The position numbers and the translations under genes are program-made. From positions 62,001-126,000 of the forward strand of contig NZ_JNYJ01000024.1 of assembly GCF_000716715.1 (NCBI RefSeq): a stretch of DNA of 64,000 nt, read 5' to 3'. The notes beneath the pieces are model-generated. The model ran no database searches. It was not told where the DNA came from and worked only from the letters and a program-made list of their open reading frames with translations. Origin of the DNA: Dactylosporangium aurantiacum (lineage in GTDB: Bacteria > Actinomycetota > Actinomycetes > Mycobacteriales > Micromonosporaceae). Positions 32,299 through 39,255 of this stretch are shown one piece after another (position 1 is the stretch's first letter; each line of letters starts with the position of its first letter).

Positions 32299-33287
32299 CG
32301 CGGCGCCCCCTCGCTCACCCGCGGGATGATCTCGGCGCCGAAGCGGGCGAGCTGCTCCATGGCCTCGTCCTGGCCGGCGCCCACGAACTGGTGGCGCAGC
32401 GACACCTCGGTGATGCCGAGCTCGGTCTCCCAGCGGCGCAGCTTCGCCACGATCTCGTCCGCGGAGCCGACCAGGCAGTCCTCGGCGAGGTACCGGTCCA
32501 CGTCGATGGCCTGGGCGTCGTCCCAGGACTTGTAGCCGGCGTACTGGCGTCGCAGGTGCGGCCGGACCGCAGCGGCGGCACCGGCGTAGCTGTCGCCGAT
32601 GCAGGCCTCGCGGCTCATCGGGTACTCCCGTTCGGGGCTGTGGCCGTGTTCGGCGAGGACGTCGCGGTAGACACCGAGCAGGCGGGCGAGCTCGGCGTCG
32701 TCGCCCTTCGGGCCGATGAGCCAGGGGGTGTCGAGGCGGGCGGCGCGGCGCACGGCCGGTTCGGCGAACGCGCCGATCCACAGCGGCGGCCCGCCGGGCT
32801 GCACGGGGCGCAGGGCGAGGGAGGCGCCGGGGACCTCGCCCCAGCTGCCGTGCGCGTCGACGGTGGCGCCGCTCCACAGGGCGCGCAGCAGTGGGACGTA
32901 GTCGGTGAGGCGGCGCAGCCGGTCCTCCCACGCGACACCGAAGGCGGCGGTCTCGCGTTTGCGGTACCCGGCGCCGAGGCCGACGGTGAGCCGGCCGCGG
33001 GACAGCACGTCCAGCGTGGCGAGCTCCTCGGCGAGCGCGATCGGGTTGAGCAGCGGGGCGAGCAGGACGCCGAAGCCGATCCGGACCCGGCTGGTGGCCT
33101 GGGCGAGGTAGCCGGCGAGCGGGACCGGCTGGACGAACGCGGACCTGGCCAGGTAGTGGTGGCCGAGGTACACGGCGTGGAACCCGGCGGCCTCGGCCAC
33201 GGCCGCCTGGGCGAGCACGTCGTCGATCCCGGCGGTGGCGGGGACCGACGGGTCGAACTGGGCGCTCAGGAAGCAGCTGATCCTCAC
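32295..33287 (-). CDS. LLM-class F420-dependent oxidoreductase (3 of 4)
   Basis: Luciferase-like enzyme of 330 aa, opening MRISCFLSAQFDPS. The family core is clear: GVLLAPLLNPIALAEELATL, LSRGRLTVGLGAGYRKRE and GGPPLWIGAFAEPAVRRAAR. It is more diverged at the N-terminus than copies 1 and 2. The GTG start overlaps the stop of copy 4 (GTGA) and its stop overlaps the ligase start (ATGA). Cofactor F420 is inferred from family and neighbours. Confidence 0.9.
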   Translation of the reverse strand: MRISCFLSAQFDPSVPATAGIDDVLAQAAVAEAAGFHAVYLGHHYLARSAFVQPVPLAGYLAQATSRVRIGFGVLLAPLLNPIALAEELATLDVLSRGRLTVGLGAGYRKRETAAFGVAWEDRLRRLTDYVPLLRALWSGATVDAHGSWGEVPGASLALRPVQPGGPPLWIGAFAEPAVRRAARLDTPWLIGPKGDDAELARLLGVYRDVLAEHGHSPEREYPMSREACIGDSYAGAAAAVRPHLRRQYAGYKSWDDAQAIDVDRYLAEDCLVGSADEIVAKLRRWETELGITEVSLRHQFVGAGQDEAMEQLARFGAEIIPRVSEGAPR

Positions 33288-34384
33288 CCGACGACCGCCG
33301 CGGCCTGGTCCTGGGTCTGGGAACGGGTCTGGGTCTGGGTCTGGGCGCGGAAGTGCGGGATCACCTTGGTGGCGAACTCCTCCATGGAACGCAGCGCTGC
33401 GGTGCGCTCCAGCGTCGGGATTCGCAGCCAGCCGATGTAGTGGTTGATCCCGAGCTGCTCGCGCAGCATCTCGATGGTGTCGATGACCTGCTGCGCGGAG
33501 CCGAAGTTGCCGCCGTGGGTCAGCGTCTGCTCCAGGGTCAGCAGCTCGATGTTCTTGGCGACGGCCGCGTAGTAGGCGCGTTCCTTCTCGATGGCCTCCT
33601 CGGAGCCGGGGATGACCTTGCCGACCGACTTGTAGTACTGCATCGCGGCCTGCGCGGCCTGGCGCAGCCCCGCCTCGCCCTCACCGCACCAGACCTGCTG
33701 CATGAACGGCAGGTCGTAGGTGGTGATGTCGAAGCCATTGTCGCGCATGGCCTGCTGGTACAGGCTGAAGTTCTTCTGCATGATGCCCAGCGGGGTGAAG
33801 TTGGGCGAGGTGATGATGGACTCGCCGACGGCGCCGCGCTCGCGGAAGCTGTCCGGCGAGACGGTGCCCTGCAGGATCGGTGGCCCGCCCGGGGTGAACG
33901 GCCGCGGGTAGGTGGTGATGTTGTCGTAGTGGAAGATCTCGCCGTGGTAGGAGAAGTTCTCCTGTGACAGGGCGAGCCGCAGGATCTCCAGGGTCTCCTG
34001 GTAGCGCTGCTTCGACTCCTCCAGCGGCACGCCGAAGCCGGCGAACTCCGACGGCTGGTAGCCGCGGCCGACGCCGATGGAGACCCGGCCGCCGCTGAGC
34101 ACGTCGAGCGCGGCGATGTCCTCGGCCAGGCGCAGCGGGTGGTGCAGCGGCAGGACGAGCACGGCGGTGCCGATCGTGATGCGCTTGGTCCGCTCCGCGA
34201 CGGCCATGCCGAAGTTGATCGGGCTGCCGAGGATGCCGTACTTGGAGAAGTGGTGCTCGGCCAGCCAGATCGAGTCGAAGCCGAGGTCGTCGGCCAGCTG
34301 GATCTCGTCGAGCGTCTCCCGGAGCACCTGGTGGTCCGAGGTGCCCTCGTTCACCGGGAACAGGTTCATGATGCCGAACTTCAC
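33284..34384 (-). CDS. LLM-class F420-dependent oxidoreductase (4 of 4), first gene of operon
   Basis: Luciferase-like enzyme of 366 aa, the longest of the four and the first gene of the leftward operon. Blocks: MKFGIMNLFPVNEGTSDHQV, EHHFSKYGILGSP, TAVLVLPLHHPLRLAEDIAA, DVLSGGRVSIGVGRGYQPSE. It looks closer to bacterial luciferase alpha-type monooxygenases (AEHH motif) than the other copies. The C-terminus ends in a low-complexity tail, AQTQTQTRSQTQDQ, encoded by a hexanucleotide-like GGTCTG repeat that may vary in length. GTG start with GAGGAGAG five bases upstream. A TetR-type operator (34400-34418) lies directly in front. Confidence 0.9.
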   Translation of the reverse strand: MKFGIMNLFPVNEGTSDHQVLRETLDEIQLADDLGFDSIWLAEHHFSKYGILGSPINFGMAVAERTKRITIGTAVLVLPLHHPLRLAEDIAALDVLSGGRVSIGVGRGYQPSEFAGFGVPLEESKQRYQETLEILRLALSQENFSYHGEIFHYDNITTYPRPFTPGGPPILQGTVSPDSFRERGAVGESIITSPNFTPLGIMQKNFSLYQQAMRDNGFDITTYDLPFMQQVWCGEGEAGLRQAAQAAMQYYKSVGKVIPGSEEAIEKERAYYAAVAKNIELLTLEQTLTHGGNFGSAQQVIDTIEMLREQLGINHYIGWLRIPTLERTAALRSMEEFATKVIPHFRAQTQTQTRSQTQDQAAAVVG

Positions 34385-34399
34385 GATCTCTCCTCGTTT

Positions 34400-34418
34400 A
34401 TTCCGACCAGCCGGTATG
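34400..34418 (-). promoter_or_regulatory. TetR-type operator A
   Basis: ATTCCGACCAGCCGGTATG, 16 bases upstream of the GTG of the LLM operon. It is one of six sites in the window with CCGAC at motif positions 4-8 and GTA at 15-17. It probably controls the ten-gene operon 34384 to 25986. Confidence 0.75.
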
Positions 34419-34468
34419 TTACTGCCATCGTGCTTGGAGAAGCAAGATGACGCAGGCCAGCGCCTATC

Positions 34469-35428
34469 TCAGGACGATGCCGAACGCGCCTGCACCCGCA
34501 GGGCGCCGACGCGGCGGCGGTGTGCGGCGCCGGAGCCGAGCACCGCGTCGAGCACCAGCGCGCGGCGCAGGAACAAATGCGGGTCCGCCTCCATGGTGAT
34601 GCCCATGCCGCCGTGCACCTGGATGCAGCGTTCGGCGGCGAACACCGCCGCCCGGCCCGCCGCGGCCTTGGCGGCGTGCACCTGCAGCTGCGCGTCGGGC
34701 CGGTCGTTGTCGACCGCCCATCCGGCGTACAACGTCAGGTCCCAGGCGGCCTTGCGGGCCGTGGCCGCCTCGGCGAGCTGGAACGCGACGCCCTGGTAGG
34801 AACCGATGACCCGGCCGAACTGCTCGCGGGTGCGGGCCTGCTCGGCGGCCAGGTCGATGGCGCCCTGGGCGACCCCGCACAGCTCGGCGGCGACGACCAG
34901 GACGGCCCGCCACGGCCCGGTGCCGGCCGGGGTGAGCGCCTCCGGTGCGGCGAGGGTGACGTCGGACAGCGGCACCGACGGGTCGAGGGACTGCCGCGCG
35001 ACGACCGCCTCGGCGACGGCGATGCCCACCCCGTCGGGCCGGTGCACCGCGAGGCCGTCCGCCTGCGCCGCGAACCGTACCAGGGCATCCATCGCCGGCG
35101 TGAGCACCCGCTCCCCCGACAGGACGTCCTCGGGCAGCGGTGCCGCGCTGAGCAGCTGCACCGCGGCGGCGTGCGCCGGGAACCGGCTCGGCACCAGGTG
35201 CTCGCCGAGCACCTCGACGGCGACGAGCAGGTCGATGAGGTCCGAACCGATGCCGCCGGCCCGCTCCGGCACCCCGAGCAGGCCGAAGTCGCGCAGCAGC
35301 GGGCCGTCGCACGCCGGGGCCCGCCAGCCGTCGTCGAGAGCGGTGCGGGCGGTGACCCCCTCCCCCTCGACGAGGGACCGGACGGTCTTGGCGATCTCCA
35401 GCTGTTCCTGGGTGAATGTCGCGCGCAT
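34469..35428 (-). CDS. Acyl-CoA dehydrogenase, short subunit
   Basis: Flavin acyl-CoA dehydrogenase-fold protein of 319 aa, shorter than the usual 380. It keeps the N-terminal helical domain (MRATFTQEQLEIAKTVRSLV), a reduced beta domain and the C-terminal helices (AQGAIDLAAEQARTREQFGR, then VHGGMGITMEADPHLFLRRA). It lies 12 bases after a full-size dehydrogenase gene. Steroid- and side-chain-degrading actinobacteria use pairs of this kind as alpha2beta2 enzymes, so the two probably form one heteromeric dehydrogenase. Last gene of the operon from 38067. Confidence 0.88.
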   Translation of the reverse strand: MRATFTQEQLEIAKTVRSLVEGEGVTARTALDDGWRAPACDGPLLRDFGLLGVPERAGGIGSDLIDLLVAVEVLGEHLVPSRFPAHAAAVQLLSAAPLPEDVLSGERVLTPAMDALVRFAAQADGLAVHRPDGVGIAVAEAVVARQSLDPSVPLSDVTLAAPEALTPAGTGPWRAVLVVAAELCGVAQGAIDLAAEQARTREQFGRVIGSYQGVAFQLAEAATARKAAWDLTLYAGWAVDNDRPDAQLQVHAAKAAAGRAAVFAAERCIQVHGGMGITMEADPHLFLRRALVLDAVLGSGAAHRRRVGALRVQARSASS

Positions 35429-35440
35429 GCCGGGCTCCGC

Positions 35441-36607
35441 TCAGCGTGAACGGGGCAGGTGCAGGACCCGCTCCGCCAGGATCGACTTCTGGACTTCCTC
35501 GGTGCCGCCCTCGATGGTGTGCGCGCGGGCGCGCAGGTAGCGGCGCATCCGGGCGGCGGCGCCCGGACCGTCCAGCAGCACCCCGCCACCGTCGTCGAGC
35601 TGCACCGCGAGCCGGTTGGCCTGCTGCACGACGCCGGCCCACAGGCTCTTGAGCGCCGAGGTCTCCGGCCCCGGCACCCCGCCGGCCCGGGCCTCGCCGA
35701 GCATCCGCATCGAGCCGATCCTGACCGCCTCGGCGTCGCACTGCAGCTGGCCGACCGTGTCCAGGAACGCGGTGTCACCGCCACCGTCGCCGTCGACGAC
35801 ACCGCGCTCCAGGGCGACGTCGATGACCCGGTCGACGGCCTGCCGGGCCCACACCCACAGGTTCAGCGCCATGCTGCCGCGTTCGAACGCGAGGGTGGTG
35901 AGCGCGACCTTCCAGCCGTTGCCCACCCCGCCGAGCACGTCCTCGTCCGGCACGAACACGTCGTCGAGGAACATCTCGTTGAACTCGGTGTCCCCGTTGA
36001 TCATCACCAGGGAGCGCACGGTGAACCGGTCCATCGGGGCGAGCAGGTAGCTGATGCCCTGATGTTTTGGTGCGGCGGCGTCGGTACGGGCCAGCAGCAG
36101 GCACTTGGAGGCGTTGTGCGCGTTGGACGTCCAGATCTTCGAGCCGTTGACGAGCCAGCCACCGTCCACCTTCGTCGCGGCGGTGCGCAGGCTCGCCAGG
36201 TCCGACCCGGAGCCGGGCTCGCTGAAGCCCTGGCACCAGTACTCGTCGCCGCGCAGGATGCCGGGCAGGTGCCGGGCCTGCTGCTCGCGGGTGCCGTGGG
36301 CGATGATGGTCGGCCCGGCCAGCATCATGCCGACGCCGTTGAGCGGGTACGGAGCGCCGCGGACGGCCGCCTCCTCGTTGAAGATCGCCTGGGCGAAGGA
36401 GTCCAGGCCGCGGCCGCCGTGCTCGGCCGGCCACGACAGCCCGGCCCAGTTGCCGGCGCACAGCCGGTCCTGCCAGACCCGGGACCAGTGCTCGCGCTGT
36501 TCCTGGCTCAGGTCCTCCTGGTCGGGCACGTCCCGCAGCGCCTCGTCGAGCCAGTCGCGCACCTCCCGCCGGAACGCCAGGTCGGTGTCGCTGTCATCGA
36601 AGTCCAT
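35441..36607 (-). CDS. Acyl-CoA dehydrogenase, long subunit
   Basis: Acyl-CoA dehydrogenase of 388 aa. The FAD/substrate loop WCQGFSEPGSGSDLASLRT is intact, as is the C-terminal signature RARAHTIEGGTEEVQKSILA. It starts with an ATG 14 bases inside the end of the upstream ligase gene. Family members introduce the alpha-beta double bond in acyl-CoA. Pairing with the 319-aa neighbour suggests a heteromeric enzyme of the FadE26-27 / FadE28-29 style that handles branched or steroid side chains. That analogy rests on gene arrangement. Confidence 0.9.
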   Translation of the reverse strand: MDFDDSDTDLAFRREVRDWLDEALRDVPDQEDLSQEQREHWSRVWQDRLCAGNWAGLSWPAEHGGRGLDSFAQAIFNEEAAVRGAPYPLNGVGMMLAGPTIIAHGTREQQARHLPGILRGDEYWCQGFSEPGSGSDLASLRTAATKVDGGWLVNGSKIWTSNAHNASKCLLLARTDAAAPKHQGISYLLAPMDRFTVRSLVMINGDTEFNEMFLDDVFVPDEDVLGGVGNGWKVALTTLAFERGSMALNLWVWARQAVDRVIDVALERGVVDGDGGGDTAFLDTVGQLQCDAEAVRIGSMRMLGEARAGGVPGPETSALKSLWAGVVQQANRLAVQLDDGGGVLLDGPGAAARMRRYLRARAHTIEGGTEEVQKSILAERVLHLPRSR

Positions 36608-38067
36608 GGGCGCTGACCTCGCCTTCCCGCTTGAGCCGCGTCTTGTACAGCTTGCCGTTGGGGTCGCGCGGCAGCGCCTCGTGCAGCACGTAGGAGACCG
36701 GGCGCTTGGGTTTCGCCAACCGGGTCTCCAGGTGCGCGCGCAGCGCCGCGACGACCGTGTCGCGCCCGGGCGCACCGTCGCGCAGCGCCAGGTGGGCCTG
36801 CGGGACCTCGCCGAACTCGGGGTCGGGCGCGCCGATGACGGCGGCGTCGGCGACCCACTCGTGGGTGAGCAGCGCCGCCTCGATCTCGGCCGGGTAGACG
36901 TTGACCCCACCGACCAGGATCAGCTCGGCGGCCCGGCCGGTGATGTACAGGAAGCCGTCCTCGTCGACGTGCCCGACGTCCCACACCGTCATGAGGCCGT
37001 CGCGGCGGGCGCCGTCGGTCTTGCCCGGGTCGTTGTGGTACTCGACCCGGTCCTCGCCCTGGCGCATGTACACGATGCCGGTCTGCCCGACGGGGACCTC
37101 CATGCCCCGCTCGTCGAGGATCTTCAGGGTGGAGATCGAGGCGGGCCGGCCGACGGTGCCGGGGCTCGTAGACCACCGGGCCGAACCAGTCGAGGATCCG
37201 CTGCTTCACCTCGCGCGGGCACGGTGCCGCGCCGTGCAGCACGTAGGCCAGCGAGGAGACGTCGTAGCTGTCGCGCACCTCGGGGGGCAGCTGCAGCAGG
37301 CGGTAGAAGTGGGTCGGGACCATGCTGGTGCCGGTGACCCGCTGGTCCTGGACGCGGCGCAGGAACCCTTCCGGGGTCCAGCCGTCCATCAGCACCAGGG
37401 TGCCGCCGGCGTGCAGGGCGCCCATCGCCGGGGTGATGTTCGCGGAGTGGTAGAGCGGCGCGGACACCAGCCACGACGCGAACGCGGCGCGCTGCATCCC
37501 GAACTCGTTGAACAGCCAGATGTAGGTGCGCGCGCCGGTGTCCGCGTCGATGCCGCTGAGCGGGCGCTTCACCCCTTTGGAGCGGCCGGTGGTGCCGGAG
37601 GTGTACATCATCAGCGAGCCGGCCGGGGTGTCCTGCGGGCTGGTGTCCGGCATGCCGTCGGTGAGCTCGGTGAGGTCCTTGCCGTCGACGTACACGGGGA
37701 CCCCGGCCGGGGCGGCGGCCTTGACCACGTCCTCGACCCGCGCCGAGCAGACGACGACCCGGGCGCCGCTGTCGCCGAGGATGTAGGCGACCTCGGGCTC
37801 GGTCAGGTGGTAGTTGAGGGTTACCAGGTACAGCCCGGACTGCATCGCCGCGAGGTAGAGCGCGACCATGCCGGGGCTGTTGGTCATCACGGCCGCGACG
37901 GTGTCGCCGACCTGCAGCCCCAGGCGGGTGCGCAGCGCGTGTGAGATCCGGTTGACCTCGGCGAACAGCGCACCGTAGGAGATCTGCCGGTCGTCGGCCG
38001 TCACGATCGCGCACAAGTCCGGTTCGGCGGCTGCCCACCGCCGGAAACCGGTCCGGTCCTCGGTCAT
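36594..38067 (-). pseudogene. Acyl-CoA ligase broken by a frame-shifting deletion
   Basis: The first part (from ATG 38067, AAGGAG six bases upstream) reads as a normal AMP-forming ligase: MMYTSGTTGRSKGVKRP, SAPLYHSANITPAMG, HGAAPCPREVKQRILDWFGP. At about 37165, right after VVYE, the frame breaks. The rest continues in another frame as PGTVGRPASISTLKILDERG to the C-terminal hinge ITGRAAELI and the LYKTRLKREG end. The lost segment is where the A5 motif (YGGTE) and the following loop belong, so this is a deletion, not a one-base error. Without A5 the enzyme should be inactive. The promoter has operator B, and the two acyl-CoA dehydrogenases follow in the same operon. Confidence 0.85.
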
Positions 38068-38084
38068 CGGACTCCTTGAGCTAA

Positions 38085-38103
38085 ATTCCGACCATCCGGT
38101 ATG
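38085..38103. promoter_or_regulatory. TetR-type operator B
   Basis: ATTCCGACCATCCGGTATG differs from operator A at one base. It lies between the divergent ligase pseudogene (start 38067) and the metallo-beta-lactamase-fold gene (start 38136), and could control both. Confidence 0.75.
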
Positions 38104-38135
38104 TTGTGGCCCAACAGTAAGGGAGCTCCCCCGCG

Positions 38136-39137
38136 ATGTCCATACCCGTGAGCGAGGCGCACGCCGCCAGCTACCGCGCCCGTGAGGTCCCGGCCGCTGC
38201 CCAGGTCGTCGACGGTGTGTGGGCCGTCCCCGTCCCCCTGCACGGCAGCGCGCTGCGCGCCGTCACCGTGTTCCTGATCGAGACCCGGGCCGGGCTCGTC
38301 CTCGTCGACGCCGGATACGACCACCCGTCGTGCTGGGCGTCATTCCGGCGGTCCCTGACCGCGATCGGGCACCGCGTCGAGGCGATCAGTACCGTCCTCA
38401 TCACCCACAACCACCCCGACCACGTCGGCTTCGCCGACCAGGTCCGCACCGTGTCCGGCGCCCGGGTGCTGATGGGCGCCGCCGACGACTTCGCCGCGAT
38501 GCACCGGGTCCGCGGCGCCTTCCTCGACCAGCTCGGCACCGCGCTGGACCTCACCGGCGCGCCGCGCGACGTCGTCGACGGCATGTACGCCGACGCGGTG
38601 AAGGTCGCCGAGCACCACGAGCGGCTCCAGCTGGACGCCGCACTGCCGGCCGGTGACACCGGGCTCGACTTCGGCGACGTGACGATCCGCGCCGTGCACA
38701 CCCCGGGCCACACGTACGGGCACACCGTCTACTACGACACCCGCGGGGTGGTCTTCACCGGCGACACGATGATGGCCGAGGGCCCGACCCAACTCGCCAT
38801 CGTCAGCCGCCCCGGCGACGACCCCGCCGGGGACCTGTTGCGCTCCCTGGACCGCATCCGGGACCTCGGCGCCACCATCGCCTGCCCGGCCCACCAGTAC
38901 CCGTACCGCGACGTCGCCGGCCGCGCCGAGGAGCTCACGGCCTTCCATCAGGCCGAGGTCGACCGGGTCCGAACCCTCGCCGGCCCCGGCGACACCGCCT
39001 GGGACGTGGCCCGCCGCATGCCGTGGAAGAAGCCGTGGGACGAGCTCGGCCGCGGCACCCGCCGCTTCTCCCTCATCCACACCCTGGCCCTGCTCCGGGC
39101 CTCCGGGCAGGGCGGGGCCGGCGCCCGCCTCCCGTGA
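38136..39137 (+). CDS. Metallo-beta-lactamase-fold hydrolase
   Basis: Zinc hydrolase of 333 aa, of the glyoxalase-II/acyl-CoA-hydrolase type. The metal motif is THNHPDH (His91, His93, Asp95, His96), with further ligands in HTPGHTYGHT and VFTGDTMM and the final His in CPAHQYPYR. In a CoA-ester island it may be a thioesterase or lactonase. The C-terminal 80 residues form a helical cap. Transcribed rightward from operator B, away from the other island genes, and closed by a strong terminator at 39191. Confidence 0.9.
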   Translation: MSIPVSEAHAASYRAREVPAAAQVVDGVWAVPVPLHGSALRAVTVFLIETRAGLVLVDAGYDHPSCWASFRRSLTAIGHRVEAISTVLITHNHPDHVGFADQVRTVSGARVLMGAADDFAAMHRVRGAFLDQLGTALDLTGAPRDVVDGMYADAVKVAEHHERLQLDAALPAGDTGLDFGDVTIRAVHTPGHTYGHTVYYDTRGVVFTGDTMMAEGPTQLAIVSRPGDDPAGDLLRSLDRIRDLGATIACPAHQYPYRDVAGRAEELTAFHQAEVDRVRTLAGPGDTAWDVARRMPWKKPWDELGRGTRRFSLIHTLALLRASGQGGAGARLP

Positions 39138-39190
39138 CTGGTGACCGAACCAGCGCCGCCGGATGGCGCACACGCCGGGGCACGGCCGAA

Positions 39191-39221
39191 CGGCCACCGG
39201 TGCGGGTCGCACCGGTGGCCG
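39191..39221. terminator. Bidirectional terminator between convergent genes
   Basis: A 14-bp perfect inverted repeat (CGGCCACCGGTGCG at 39191-39204, CGCACCGGTGGCCG at 39208-39221) with a 3-base loop sits between the stop at 39137 and the opposing stop at 39256. It is the strongest hairpin I found in the window. Confidence 0.85.
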
Positions 39222-39255
39222 CCTGGTTCACGTCAGTGTCGCGTCGGGGTTGGGG

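Noticed and set aside
34431..34444. TGCTT-GGAG-AAGCA hairpin as terminator
   Set aside because: Five-bp stem only, between the dehydrogenase stop and operator A. Too weak to list as a feature.
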